Origin: Natronococcus pandeyae
GTDB lineage: Archaea; Halobacteriota; Halobacteria; Halobacteriales; Natrialbaceae
Assembly (NCBI RefSeq): GCF_008122205.1
Contig: NZ_PHNJ01000006.1
Span: forward strand, 224,394-288,393
Reading direction: 5' to 3'
Length of the DNA stretch: 64,000 nucleotides
Made by a program: the position numbers and the translations under genes. Below are positions 1 through 8,661 of this stretch, one piece after another. Position 1 is the first letter of the stretch. Every line of letters starts with the position of its first letter. The notes beneath the pieces are model-generated. The model was not told the origin of the DNA. It made no database searches and saw nothing but the letters and a program-made list of their open reading frames with translations.

Positions 1-1406
1 GCCAACAGGCTGCGCCTGTTGACGCCGTCGCCTTCTCCCGCGGGCCCGGTCTCGGCCCCTGTCTGCGCGTCGTCGGGACGGCCGCACGAGCGCTCGCCCA
101 GTCGCTCGACGTGCCGCTCGTCGGGGTGAACCACATGGTCGCCCACCTCGAGATCGGTCGCCACACCTCCGGCTTCGACTCGCCGGTCTGTCTGAACGCC
201 AGCGGCGCGAACGCCCACCTGCTGGCCTACCGGAACGGCCGCTACCAGGTGCTCGGCGAGACGATGGACACCGGCGTCGGCAACGCGATCGACAAGTTCA
301 CCCGCCACGTCGGCTGGTCCCATCCCGGCGGTCCGAAGGTCGAGGCCGCCGCGGAGGACGGCGAGTACGTCGACCTCCCCTACGTCGTCAAGGGGATGGA
401 CTTCTCGTTCTCGGGGATCATGAGCGCCGCGAAACAGCGATACGACGACGGCGTCCCGGTCGAGGATGTCTGCTACTCGCTCCAGGAGAACATCTTCGGA
501 ATGCTGACCGAAGTCTCCGAGCGCGCGCTCTCGCTGACCGGCAGCGACGAACTCGTCCTCGGCGGCGGCGTCGGCCAGAACGCCCGCCTCCGGGCGATGC
601 TCGAGGAGATGTGCGCCCAGCGCGGCGCCAGGTTCCACGCGCCCGAGCCCCGGTTCCTGCGCGATAATGCGGGCATGATTGCCGTCCTCGGCGCGAAGAT
701 GTACGACGCCGGCGACACGCTCGCGCTCGAGGAATCGCGAGTAAACCCGGACTTCAGGCCCGACCAGGTGCCGGTCACGTGGCGGGCCGACGAGTCCGAC
801 CTGGCGCTCGGTCGCGAGGAGGGGAGCGTCCGCGGTGCCGAAGCGGTCGTCGATCTCGATCCCGACGCGGGTTCCGCGACGAAGCGCCGCGAGCGCAAGG
901 AGTACCGACATCCCGAACTCGACGAACGGCTCCGTCGAGAGCGAACCCGAATCGAGGCGCGACTGACGAGCCTGGCCCGGCGCGAGGGTGTGCCGACGCC
1001 GGTCCTGCGCGACATCGATCCACGACAGGCGCGCCTCGAACTCGAGTACGTCGGCAGGCAGGATCTCCGAACGTCGCTCTCGCCCGATCGGGTTCGCGAC
1101 GTGAGCCGGCACCTGGCGCGGTTACACCGGGCCGGGTTCGTCCACGGGGATCTGACGACGAGGAACGCCAGAGTAGATGGGTCGCGGACGTACCTCATCG
1201 ACTTCGGCCTCGGCTACCACACCGACCACGTCGAGGACTACGCGATGGACCTGCACGTCTTCGATCAGAGCCTCGTCGGCACCGCCGCAGATCCCGAACC
1301 CCTGCGCGCGGCGCTCCGCGAGGGGTATCGCGAAGAGGGAGACGAATGCGTTCTCGAGCGCCTCGAAGACGTCGAGGGCCGGGGTCGGTACGTCGACGAC
1401 TCGTAG
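1..1406 (+). CDS. kae1: Kae1-Bud32 fusion: tRNA threonylcarbamoyltransferase / KEOPS kinase (5' end outside window)
   Basis: This is the KEOPS complex catalytic protein fused to its regulatory kinase-like ATPase; KEOPS makes the t6A modification at position 37 of ANN-decoding tRNAs. The open frame is already running at base 3, so the start lies upstream. The Kae1 part shows the FSRGPGLGPCLR loop, the metal-binding HMVAH (H-x3-H) and the LGGGVGQNARL nucleotide loop. The C-terminal third is Bud32: an HGDLTTRN catalytic loop, a DFGLG metal-binding motif and the DLHVF segment. The join near base 860 is an acidic, Arg-rich linker. Fusion of the two proteins is common in euryarchaea. It is convergent with the small membrane-protein gene that follows, and the two stop codons abut. 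The identification is secure; only the missing 5' part is uncertain. Confidence 0.96.
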   Translation, partial: QQAAPVDAVAFSRGPGLGPCLRVVGTAARALAQSLDVPLVGVNHMVAHLEIGRHTSGFDSPVCLNASGANAHLLAYRNGRYQVLGETMDTGVGNAIDKFTRHVGWSHPGGPKVEAAAEDGEYVDLPYVVKGMDFSFSGIMSAAKQRYDDGVPVEDVCYSLQENIFGMLTEVSERALSLTGSDELVLGGGVGQNARLRAMLEEMCAQRGARFHAPEPRFLRDNAGMIAVLGAKMYDAGDTLALEESRVNPDFRPDQVPVTWRADESDLALGREEGSVRGAEAVVDLDPDAGSATKRRERKEYRHPELDERLRRERTRIEARLTSLARREGVPTPVLRDIDPRQARLELEYVGRQDLRTSLSPDRVRDVSRHLARLHRAGFVHGDLTTRNARVDGSRTYLIDFGLGYHTDHVEDYAMDLHVFDQSLVGTAADPEPLRAALREGYREEGDECVLERLEDVEGRGRYVDDS

Positions 1407-1628
1407 TCAATCCACGCCGCAGGAGTCGTCCGTCGTATCGATCCCGAACAGGTAGTTTCCGCCGCAGAATCCGGTCACCGTGTTCTGGAGGAGGCCGAGA
1501 CCGGCGATCCCCGCAATCGCGGCGCGTTCGTGCTCGTCGTCCGTGTACGCCGCGACCGCGACCACGAGCAGCCAGATGCCCAGCACCCCGCGAACGATAC
1601 GATCGAGTCCGCCGACGTTCTTCCTCAT
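1407..1628 (-). CDS. DUF2892-type small membrane protein
   Basis: A 73-residue protein with two hydrophobic segments (about residues 13-30 and 36-58). The opening MRKNVGGLDRIVRGVLG and the GLGLLQNTVTGFC pattern are typical of DUF2892 proteins, the family also found as the membrane tail of YgaP-type rhodaneses. Function is unknown. It lacks a rhodanese domain. The gene is convergent with kae1-bud32, and its upstream side (about 1629-1700) contains an AT-rich stretch that could be its promoter. Family membership is inferred from pattern recognition. Confidence 0.8.
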   Translation of the reverse strand: MRKNVGGLDRIVRGVLGIWLLVVAVAAYTDDEHERAAIAGIAGLGLLQNTVTGFCGGNYLFGIDTTDDSCGVD

Positions 1629-1806
1629 ACACTAACTGTTGTTGCAGGATCGAGTTAGCTATATCGCCACCCCCTCGAGCGGGATCGTCTGCTGTCCCTT
1701 TTAACCGGGTCACTCGAACGTCGACGCCGGCCGACCATCGAATGTGTGTTCGAGAGACGCCACCGAAACCGAGAGATTCTTTCGGTGACCGTTCGAGGAA
1801 CGACCG

Positions 1807-2436
1807 ATGAGCGACGTTCTCGTAACCGGCTACGAACCGTTCGGCGAGTTCGAGACGAACCCCGCAATCCGGCTCGCGGAACGACTCGACGGGGCCGAGA
1901 TCGGCGGTGCTGGCGTCGTCGGGACCGAACTCCCCGTCGTCTTCGACCGCGCGACGCCACAACTCGAGGCTGCCGTCGACGAACACGACCCCGACGTCGT
2001 CTGCGCGCTCGGACTGGCGGGCGGACGGGCCGCGCTCTCGCTCGAGCGCACTGGGATCAATCTCCGCGATACGAGGGGCGTGCCGGACAACGAAGAGCGC
2101 GAGGTCGTCGACGAGCGAGTCGCCGAAAACGGTCCCGATGCCTACTTCTCGACGCTACCCTGTCGGCAGATGAAGACGGCGATGCGGGACGGCGGCGTGC
2201 CGACGCGGCTCTCGACCGACGCCGGCACGCACTGCTGTAACAACGTGCTGTATGCCGCGCGCCACCTCGTCGAAACGACCGACGCGGACTTTCGAGTCGG
2301 CTTCGTCCACGTCCCCTTCTCCCACGAACAGGCCGCGGCCCGCGACGAGGGTGAGCCGAGTATGGCACTCGAGACGATGGAACGCGGACTCCGCGTGGGA
2401 CTCGAGGCGGCGCTGACGGGGCCCTCGGGGCACTGA
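1807..2436 (+). CDS. pcp: Pyrrolidone-carboxylate peptidase (pyroglutamyl peptidase I)
   Basis: A cytoplasmic cysteine peptidase (family C15) that removes N-terminal pyroglutamate from peptides. The 209-residue length fits the family. Visible motifs are the start VLVTGYEPFGEFETNP, a Glu-containing LSLERTGINL, the catalytic Cys in GTHCCNNVLY and the His in VGFVHVPF, which together form the Glu-Cys-His triad. The second Cys of the CC pair is the family nucleophile position. It stands alone, with a short upstream region and no clear operon partner. The C-terminal half ends with a helical tail rich in Glu and Arg. Confidence 0.93.
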   Translation: MSDVLVTGYEPFGEFETNPAIRLAERLDGAEIGGAGVVGTELPVVFDRATPQLEAAVDEHDPDVVCALGLAGGRAALSLERTGINLRDTRGVPDNEEREVVDERVAENGPDAYFSTLPCRQMKTAMRDGGVPTRLSTDAGTHCCNNVLYAARHLVETTDADFRVGFVHVPFSHEQAAARDEGEPSMALETMERGLRVGLEAALTGPSGH

Positions 2437-2554
2437 GATCCTGTTACCGTAGCGAGCGGGACACCACTCGACCGAACAGCCGTCGTGACAGACCAATTTC
2501 CGGAACCGAGAGGAGCACACAATACTCTTAATCGTGGACGACGTTCGTTGGCGC

Positions 2555-2833
2555 ATGGTAGACAAGCCAACCTCCGGTGAGGTTCTCGGCGTACCGTACA
2601 ACTTCGAGCGACCGAGTATGGGTCGGATGCTCTCGTCGTACTGGCAGCCTGGCGAGGGGATGCTCGTCGAGAAACCCTTCGGCGTCGGCTATACCCTGAA
2701 TCTCGCCAACTGGCGCTCCTGGATCGTCGTCGCCGTCGCCGGAGCCCTCCTCTGGCAGGAGCAGAAGGGCAAGACGGAAGGCACCGACGGCACCGAGGAC
2801 GAGCCGGTCGAAGTCATCGTCGACGACGAGTAA
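2555..2833 (+). CDS. DUF5808-like haloarchaeal protein with membrane segment
   Basis: A 92-residue protein of unknown function. The pattern VPYNFERPSMGRMLSSYW, followed by a PFGVGYTLNLANW segment, resembles the DUF5808 domain of haloarchaeal and bacterial membrane proteins. One hydrophobic segment (about residues 55-66, WRSWIVVAVAGALLW) precedes an acidic tail ending in DDE. I chose the ATG giving MVDKPTSG rather than the codon 21 bases upstream, because the conserved part begins just after it. It is a monocistron ahead of a DUF4177 gene. Confidence 0.75.
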   Translation: MVDKPTSGEVLGVPYNFERPSMGRMLSSYWQPGEGMLVEKPFGVGYTLNLANWRSWIVVAVAGALLWQEQKGKTEGTDGTEDEPVEVIVDDE

Positions 2834-2937
2834 CCCTTCTGCGAGCGGGGCGGTCACCCGCCGGGTTCGGAACGATTGAAACGCCGAGCACGCGGTGCAA
2901 CGCGAATCCTTTTTCGTCGTATCCGAGATATACGAGT

Positions 2938-3144
2938 ATGACAGGAGACGACGGCACCGTCTGGGAGTACGAGACGGTTCGCCCACCTCGCGGACCGACG
3001 ATGGAAGAGGCGAGTGATCCGAAAGAGACGCTGAACGAACTCGGCCAGGAGGGATGGGAACTCGTCGCGACGATCGACTACTCCGGCGGCGGAACGAAGT
3101 TCCTGGTCTTCAAGCGACCCGCGCAGGGTGACAGCGATGAGTGA
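2938..3144 (+). CDS. DUF4177 domain protein
   Basis: A 68-residue soluble protein. The sequence VWEYETVRPP, then LNELGQEGWELVATIDY and KFLVFKRP, matches the DUF4177 fold (a small beta-alpha domain with a conserved GWEL motif). Its biochemical role is unknown. The stop codon overlaps the start of the next gene by 8 bases, so the two are probably co-translated. That makes this small protein a possible partner of the downstream membrane protein. Confidence 0.85.
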   Translation: MTGDDGTVWEYETVRPPRGPTMEEASDPKETLNELGQEGWELVATIDYSGGGTKFLVFKRPAQGDSDE

Positions 3145-4147
3145 GGACGAGATCAGTACCGAGAACACGATGCGCGAGCGGGCCGAGGAGAGTCGGCTGA
3201 AACTCTGGTTGCTCGTCGGAGCGAACCGGCTGGTCGTTACGGGGGTCATCTCGCTCGCGTTCTTCGGGCTGTTCATGCTCGGCGGACTGTTCGATCCGAG
3301 CCTGGCGGAACTGCTCGAGGACCGCGGCGTGATCGAGTCACTGTTCGCGTCGATGCTCGGCGCGCTCGTCACGGGCGTCACCCTCGTCGTCACCATCAGT
3401 CAGCTCATCGTCTCCCAGGAGAACGGGCCGCTGGGAGAGCAGCGGGCGCGTATGAGCGAGACGATGGACTTTCGGAGCTATATCAAGGATCTTACCGACA
3501 AACCGGCACCGGCCGATCCGTCGGCGTTCCTGCGGGAGATCGTCGACTCGACGGAGGTGCGAGCCGAAGCCCTCCGCGAAGTCGTCGCCGGGACGGACGA
3601 CCAGGACCTCGAGCGGGAGGTCGACGAGTTCGTCGACAGCATTACGGGTAACTCCGAGACGGTTCGCGAGAAACTCGACGGCGCCAAGTTCGGAACGTTC
3701 GACGTCGTCTACGCCTCGATGGACTACAACTACTCCTGGAAGATCTTCCAGATCGAGCGCTTCAAAGCCGAATACGGCGACGTTCTCGACGAGGACCAGG
3801 ACGAGGCGCTCGACGACCTCCGCACCTCGCTGGTCATGTTCGGCCCGGCCCGAGAGCACATCAAGACGCTGTACTTCCAGTGGGAGCTGATCGACCTCTC
3901 GCGACTGATTCTCTACATCGCGATTCCCGCGCTGCTCGTCTCGGGAATGATGATGACGTTCGTCGACGAGACGACGCTCGTCGGAACGGTACTCGGCGTC
4001 GAACTCCTCGTCTGGGTCGTCGCCGCGAGCTTTACGTTCACGCTCGCGCCGTTCTTCATGCTGACCGCGTACGTCATGCGGATCGCGACGGCCGCGAAAC
4101 GGACGCTCGCGATCGGGCCGCTGATCCTGCGCGACTCCCAGCGCTGA
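3137..4147 (+). CDS. Haloarchaeal membrane protein of unknown function (4 predicted TM helices)
   Basis: A 336-residue protein. Two hydrophobic segments lie near the N-terminus (about residues 25-50 and 75-98) and two near the C-terminus (about 254-272 and 282-318). Between them is a roughly 150-residue charged central domain that should sit on one face of the membrane. I do not recognise a catalytic motif. The ATG at MSEDEIS was preferred over the GTG nine bases upstream. Its start lies inside the 3' end of the DUF4177 gene, so the two form an operon. A channel-like or sensor role is possible but not supported by a motif. Confidence 0.75.
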   Translation: MSEDEISTENTMRERAEESRLKLWLLVGANRLVVTGVISLAFFGLFMLGGLFDPSLAELLEDRGVIESLFASMLGALVTGVTLVVTISQLIVSQENGPLGEQRARMSETMDFRSYIKDLTDKPAPADPSAFLREIVDSTEVRAEALREVVAGTDDQDLEREVDEFVDSITGNSETVREKLDGAKFGTFDVVYASMDYNYSWKIFQIERFKAEYGDVLDEDQDEALDDLRTSLVMFGPAREHIKTLYFQWELIDLSRLILYIAIPALLVSGMMMTFVDETTLVGTVLGVELLVWVVAASFTFTLAPFFMLTAYVMRIATAAKRTLAIGPLILRDSQR

Positions 4148-4175
4148 GCGCGAGGCGTTCGCGACGGAGGTCTTT

Positions 4176-5255
4176 TTACTCGACTGCGACCGAGGAGCCG
4201 TCCTCGCTCGATCGGTAGATCGCGTCGATCACTCGCTGGACGGTCAGGGCCTGCTCGACCGTGTTCAGTTCGGGCGCTTCGCCGGCTTCGACGGCCTCGA
4301 GGAACCGTCTGTCGCTTCCCTCCCAGCCGGTGTAGTCGAGTTCGCCGCCCGTGAGCGTGGAGTCGAGGAGGTGGTCGGTGCCCTGTCTGCCGGCCTGGTA
4401 CATCGTCAGCTCCTCGCCGCCGAGCTCGAGTTCTGCGCCACCCTCGGTGCCGCGGGCGATGAAGTCGTTCGTCTCGGCCTGGTTCGCAGCCCACGTGACC
4501 TCGAGTGAGACCGTCCGGTCGCCTTCACAGCGGATCATCGCCGTCGCCGAGTCCTCGACGTCGAAGACGGCCTCCTCGGTCTCGTCGTACCAGTCGCCGG
4601 GGTCCACGTACTCGTCGCGGTGGCCGAACTCCGTCCGCGTGGTGGCGAAGACCTCCTCGACGTCGGGGTAGTCCATCAGGTAGAGCGCGAAGTCGATCGC
4701 GTGGACGCCGATGTCGACGACGGCGCCGCCGCCGGACAGTTCCTGGTTCGTGAACCAGGAGCCGACGCCGGGGATCCCACGCCGCCGGACGTAGTTCGCG
4801 TCGACGTGGGTGATATCGCCGAAGAGCCCCTCCTCCTGGTAGTCCTTGAACACTTCCGCTGCCGTCGAGACGCGGTTGTGGAAGTTCACCATACAGAAGC
4901 CGTCGGCGTCGGCCGCAGCCGCGGCGATCCGTTCGGCGCTCGCGAGGTCGTTCGCGAGCGGCTTCTCGCAGAAGACGTCGTAGCCGTGCTCGAGGGCAGC
5001 GATGACGGCGGGTTCGTGGAACGCGTTTGGCGTCGAGACCGCGACGGCGTCGAGTTCCTCGGCCTCGTACATCGCCTCGAACTCCTCGTAGACCGTCGCG
5101 CCGTAGGCCTGTGCGAACTCGTCGCGCGTATTGGCGACGAGATCGGCACCCGCGACGACGTCGTGGCCAAACGTCTGGGCGTTCGTGGCGTGGGTCTGTC
5201 CCATGAATCCGAGTCCAACTACACCGAGTCGGACGCTGCCCGCTGAGTTACTCAT
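4176..5255 (-). CDS. Gfo/Idh/MocA family NAD(P)-dependent oxidoreductase
   Basis: A 359-residue cytoplasmic sugar-type dehydrogenase. The N-terminus MSNSAGSVRLGVVGLGFMGQ carries the GxGxxG Rossmann motif. The family signature CEKPLANDL (EKP motif) lies near residue 97, and the VDIGVHAIDFALYL segment provides the catalytic-domain D-x3-H. This fold oxidises or reduces sugars and inositols; the substrate cannot be read from sequence. I rejected a longer upstream frame because its 38 extra residues are low-complexity and precede the Rossmann strand. It is divergent from the ITPase gene, with a short shared upstream region. Confidence 0.9.
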   Translation of the reverse strand: MSNSAGSVRLGVVGLGFMGQTHATNAQTFGHDVVAGADLVANTRDEFAQAYGATVYEEFEAMYEAEELDAVAVSTPNAFHEPAVIAALEHGYDVFCEKPLANDLASAERIAAAAADADGFCMVNFHNRVSTAAEVFKDYQEEGLFGDITHVDANYVRRRGIPGVGSWFTNQELSGGGAVVDIGVHAIDFALYLMDYPDVEEVFATTRTEFGHRDEYVDPGDWYDETEEAVFDVEDSATAMIRCEGDRTVSLEVTWAANQAETNDFIARGTEGGAELELGGEELTMYQAGRQGTDHLLDSTLTGGELDYTGWEGSDRRFLEAVEAGEAPELNTVEQALTVQRVIDAIYRSSEDGSSVAVE

Positions 5256-5369
5256 CAGTTCGTGTGAGTGGGCACACCACGGAAAGCGTTGGCGTTGCGG
5301 CGAAGACGACGCCTGCCGCCGCGGGACGCAACCGACGACGCTTTGGCCCCGGTGGACGGTCCCTGGCAC

Positions 5370-5918
5370 ATGGCCATTCGATTCGTCACGGGAAACGAGG
5401 GGAAGGTCGGGGAAGCCCGCGAGTACCTCGAGGGGATCGACGCCGTCGAACAGGTCGACTACGACTACGCCGAACTCCAGAGCGACTCGCTCGAGGAGAT
5501 CGTCACCCGCGGCGCTCGCGAGGCGTTCGACGCGCTCGGGAGCGAAGAGCCGGTGCTGGTCGACGACACGGGGCTGTTCGTCGACGCGCTGGGCGGCTTT
5601 CCGGGCCCGTACTCGGCGTACGTCGAGGACACCGTCGGGATCGAACGCCTCTGGCGGCTCGCGAGCGAGGAGGAGAACCGCCGGGCGCGCTTCCGGACGG
5701 TGATGGCGTACGCCGACGGAGAGCGAACCGAGACCTTCGAGGGGACGGTCGCCGGGACGCTCGTCCCCCCGCGGGGCGAAGGTGGCTTCGGCTACGACCC
5801 GATTTTCGAATACAACGGGCAGACGCTGGCCGAGATGGACACCGAGGAAAAGAACGCGATCTCACACCGCGGCCGGGCGCTGGCCGCGTTCGCGGAGTGG
5901 TACGCCGATCAGCAGTAG
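5370..5918 (+). CDS. rdgB: XTP/dITP diphosphatase (RdgB/HAM1 family)
   Basis: A 182-residue house-cleaning nucleotide pyrophosphatase that hydrolyses dITP, ITP and XTP to monophosphates. Motifs are FVTGNEGKVGEA at the N-terminus, VLVDDTGLFVDALGGFPGPY (substrate and metal binding), GGFGYDPIFEY and the ending KNAISHRGRAL. Length is typical. The start was taken at MAIRFVTGN; 34 upstream in-frame codons are rejected as non-conserved. The neighbouring sugar dehydrogenase is divergent and functionally unrelated. Confidence 0.94.
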   Translation: MAIRFVTGNEGKVGEAREYLEGIDAVEQVDYDYAELQSDSLEEIVTRGAREAFDALGSEEPVLVDDTGLFVDALGGFPGPYSAYVEDTVGIERLWRLASEEENRRARFRTVMAYADGERTETFEGTVAGTLVPPRGEGGFGYDPIFEYNGQTLAEMDTEEKNAISHRGRALAAFAEWYADQQ

Positions 5919-6502
5919 CAGTAGTTGGAAATACAGTTTCGTTGTTCAGTCTTCGTTCCGAATCTGAGCCGGCCGAATCGTTACGTAGGCGGGCGAATAG
6001 AACACCTAGCGTTGTGTCTGCAGCCTCGACCAACCACCGCCGGGTGGGACTGAAAGGGGCTGGCCCGCTCGAGGTGCGAGGGGACGCAAGCACCGCAGGG
6101 AGCGACGCGACCGAGGAGCGCAGCGAGCCGCAGCCCTCGAGCGGGCTAGGGGCTTTCGCGGTATTCACGACGGGAGCAGCTCCTGCTCGCACGAACACAC
6201 TGGATTGCCACACCCTCCCCAGCCGATTCGCTCACCGCGTTCGCTCATCCCTCGCGCAGTATTATCGACCGACCTTACTGACGTTCGGTCGGTCGACAGC
6301 GCGCGCCACCGGAGCAAAGGGTGGGAATCCACGGATGATACATCGTCCGCCTGTACGTAACACGATTGTTACGCGATAGTCTGAATAAAAACCGTGCTAC
6401 TGTCTACTGGTAGCGCGTCGACAACTGATCGGCCGCCAGCGCTAGCTGATGTCTCACACACTACGCAAAGATTGAACAACTCTGGTTCAGTAGCCGACGG
6501 TA
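5919..6502. other. Long intergenic region with inverted repeats
   Basis: About 580 bases with no convincing gene on either strand. It contains the palindromic element at 6043-6160 and a perfect 9-bp inverted repeat at 6266-6274 / 6287-6295. After base 6340 it becomes more AT-rich, which is a plausible promoter zone for the methyltransferase gene starting at 6503. The translated frames here are repetitive and have no family resemblance. Confidence 0.7.
6043..6160. repeat. Palindromic intergenic element with 12-bp perfect arms
   Basis: The arms GCCCGCTCGAGG (6063-6074) and CCTCGAGCGGGC (6135-6146) are exact reverse complements. Outside them, GAAAGGGGCTG on the left faces TAGGGGCTTTC on the right, so the terminal GAAAG/CTTTC also pair while both GGGG blocks face each other unpaired. 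The 60-base spacer is purine-rich. This arrangement looks like a folded RNA or a small dispersed repeat; which one cannot be decided from one copy. Confidence 0.55.
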
Positions 6503-7213
6503 ATGGTCGAGAAGAACGCCGTTCGTCGGTCGTACGACGAGATCGCCGAGGCGTACGCCGCACAGCGGTCCGAGAACGGTCGGGCAACGCAGTTCCTGGA
6601 AGGGTTTCTCGAGTCGCTGCCCGATTCGGCCCGCGTTCTCGACGCCGGCTGTGGACAGGGGACGCCGGTGCTCACCCGGCTGAGCGAGTCGACGACGGCG
6701 ACGGCGTTCGGCGTCGATTTTTCGCGTGGACAGCTAGAACTGGCCGCGGCCAACGCGCCCGGCGCATCCCTCGTGCAGGGCGACATGACGACGCTTCCGC
6801 TCGAGGCCGCGACGGTCGACGCCGTCGTCGCCTACTGGTCGCTGATCCACATCCCGATGGACGACCACCAGGCGGTCGTCGACGAGTTCGCCCGCGTCTT
6901 GCGGCCGGGCGGTCGGCTACTGCTGTGTGAGGGTACGAACCGGTGGGCCGGCGAGAACCCCGACTGGCTCGAGAGCGGCGTTCGGATGGAGTGGAACATC
7001 GCCGGCGCGGACGCCACGCGGGAACAGTTACGGACCGCCGGCTTCGAGATCGCCGACGAGTGGGGGGTTCCGGAGGAACTGAACGAGGAGAAAGACGCTG
7101 ACGACGAAGACGCTGACGGCGCTGACGCCGCCGACGAAGACGGTGATGAGAACGCCGGGGAATACCCGTGGACGTTCTTTGCCGCGCGACTCCAACCGGA
7201 CGGGAACGACTGA
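6503..7213 (+). CDS. Class I SAM-dependent methyltransferase with acidic insert
   Basis: A 236-residue soluble methyltransferase. Motif I is VLDAGCGQGTP (about residues 44-54), followed by GVDFSRGQL, LVQGDMTTLPL and a VVAYWSLIHIP segment, then the post-motif FARVLRPGGRLLLCE. These features define the Methyltransf_11/25 fold. Near the C-terminus a run of Asp, Glu and Ala (about residues 196-220) interrupts the domain before the final beta strand PWTFFAARL; this is probably a halophilic surface insert. The substrate is unknown. An arsR-arsM pair follows, so a metalloid link is possible but unproven. Confidence 0.85.
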   Translation: MVEKNAVRRSYDEIAEAYAAQRSENGRATQFLEGFLESLPDSARVLDAGCGQGTPVLTRLSESTTATAFGVDFSRGQLELAAANAPGASLVQGDMTTLPLEAATVDAVVAYWSLIHIPMDDHQAVVDEFARVLRPGGRLLLCEGTNRWAGENPDWLESGVRMEWNIAGADATREQLRTAGFEIADEWGVPEELNEEKDADDEDADGADAADEDGDENAGEYPWTFFAARLQPDGND

Positions 7214-7392
7214 AATCGACTATTTTCGATTCGTCTGTAGAGGATCACTGGCAGAGTACTGGTCGATCTAGTTGACTATACTGCTCTCAGTACGATCCAG
7301 AGGTATATAGCCGTCGATACCCAACCTACTCGAGCGAAGGCGTGGCTCGGGCTCCCACCCGATACCAGCAGAACAAATCGAACATACACGAT

Positions 7393-7779
7393 ATGTCTGA
7401 GACCAACGAGACGCTCGAGGAGGTCTGTCGAACCCTCGAGCAACTGTACGACGACGAGGATCCGACCGCGGGACTCGAACAGCGCCGGCCCAACGAGGAC
7501 GCGGTGGAAACGCAGGCGACTGTCTTCGGGGCGCTCGCGAACGACCACCGAATTCGCGTGCTCGAGGCGCTCCGTGAGGGCGAACTGTGCGCCTGCGAGT
7601 TGCAGGTCGTCCTCGAGGCCCCCCAGTCGACGGTCGCGAGCCACCTGCGAACGCTTCGGGATGCGGGGCTGGTAAAATCCAGAAAGAAGGGGAAGTGGAC
7701 GTACTACCGGATCGCGGACACCGCGGTCCTCGAGTTGCTCGACCTCGCGACCGCCGTTGCGGTTCCGGAGAACGACTGA
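7393..7779 (+). CDS. arsR: ArsR-family metalloid-responsive transcriptional regulator
   Basis: A 128-residue winged-helix DNA-binding repressor. The core runs from about residue 38 (VFGALANDHRIRVLEAL) through the ELCACELQ metalloid-sensing helix, the recognition helix SQSTVASHLRTL-like segment (PQSTVASHLRTLRDAG) and the wing KKGKWTYYRI. The CxC in the ELCxCEL motif is the arsenite/antimonite site of classical ArsR. The start at MSETNETLEE was chosen over an upstream GTG. The arsM-like gene begins 15 bases after its stop, so the pair is probably co-transcribed and autoregulated. Confidence 0.9.
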   Translation: MSETNETLEEVCRTLEQLYDDEDPTAGLEQRRPNEDAVETQATVFGALANDHRIRVLEALREGELCACELQVVLEAPQSTVASHLRTLRDAGLVKSRKKGKWTYYRIADTAVLELLDLATAVAVPEND

Positions 7780-7794
7780 TTCGACACGACAGTT

Positions 7795-8631
7795 ATGACA
7801 GACACGGCTAACACACCGACTGACGACACGCCGACCGACGACGTGTCAGCCAACGACACATCGACCGATGTACCGGACTCCGACCAGCGAACGAACGTTC
7901 GCGAGGAGTACGGCGAAATCGCCGGTAGCGACGAGGGGTGTTGTGGCTCGAACGCCGAGAGTTTCGACGTGACGGAATCGGAGACGACCACCGATCGAAC
8001 GCTCTCGCTGGGCTACGAGCGGGACGACCTCGAGGACACCCCCGAGGGCTCGAACCTCGGCCTCGGCTGCGGCAACCCGGTCGCGATTTCGCAACTCGAA
8101 CCCGGCGAGACGGTGCTCGACCTCGGCTCCGGCGGCGGGTTCGATTGCTTCCTCGCGGCGCGGGAGGTCGGCCCCGAGGGGCGCGTCATCGGCGTCGACA
8201 TGACGCCGGAGATGCTCGAGCGCGCCAGGGAGAACGCCCGGGAGAGCGACCTCGAGAACGTCGAGTTCCGTCTCGGCGAGATCGAACACCTGCCCGTCGC
8301 GGACGAGTCGGTCGACGCGATCATCTCGAACTGCGTCGTCAACCTCTCGCCGGCGAAGCCGCGGGTGCTCGCCGAGGCGTTCAGGGTGCTTCGACCCGGC
8401 GGCAGGCTCGCGATTTCCGACCTGGTCGCGACCGAACCGCTCCCTCGAGAGGTTCGAGAGAATCCCGACGCCGTTTCGGCCTGCGTCGGCGGCGCCGCGA
8501 CGATAGCCGAGATGGAGACCTGGCTCGACGACGCGGGGTTCGTCGACGGCTCGATCACGGTCGAAGGCGAGTGGACCGACGGGGAGCTTCCGATCGTCTC
8601 CGCCCGGATCGAGGGTCGAAAGCCAACGTAG
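7795..8631 (+). CDS. arsM: Arsenite S-adenosylmethionine methyltransferase
   Basis: A 278-residue SAM methyltransferase that would methylate As(III). After a Thr/Asp-rich N-terminal tail it shows a CC pair (EGCCGSN), then LGYERDDL, the LGLGCGNP motif, the SAM loop VLDLGSGGGFDCFLAA and GVDMTPEML. Two further cysteines lie in ISNCVVNLSPAKP and VSACVGGA. These conserved Cys positions (LGCGNP, NCVVNL and SACVGG) are the As(III)-binding set of ArsM. It sits directly behind arsR. The N-terminal 30 residues are low complexity and could be partly non-essential. Family is clear; activity is inferred. Confidence 0.92.
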   Translation: MTDTANTPTDDTPTDDVSANDTSTDVPDSDQRTNVREEYGEIAGSDEGCCGSNAESFDVTESETTTDRTLSLGYERDDLEDTPEGSNLGLGCGNPVAISQLEPGETVLDLGSGGGFDCFLAAREVGPEGRVIGVDMTPEMLERARENARESDLENVEFRLGEIEHLPVADESVDAIISNCVVNLSPAKPRVLAEAFRVLRPGGRLAISDLVATEPLPREVRENPDAVSACVGGAATIAEMETWLDDAGFVDGSITVEGEWTDGELPIVSARIEGRKPT

Positions 8632-8661
8632 GGTAGCGAACGCGGGAGCAGGGGAACGCAG

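Noticed and set aside
779..1810. A 343-codon plus-strand frame across the end of kae1-bud32 and the DUF2892 gene
   Set aside because: It is Arg-rich throughout, out of frame with the Bud32 kinase motifs and crosses a convergent gene boundary.
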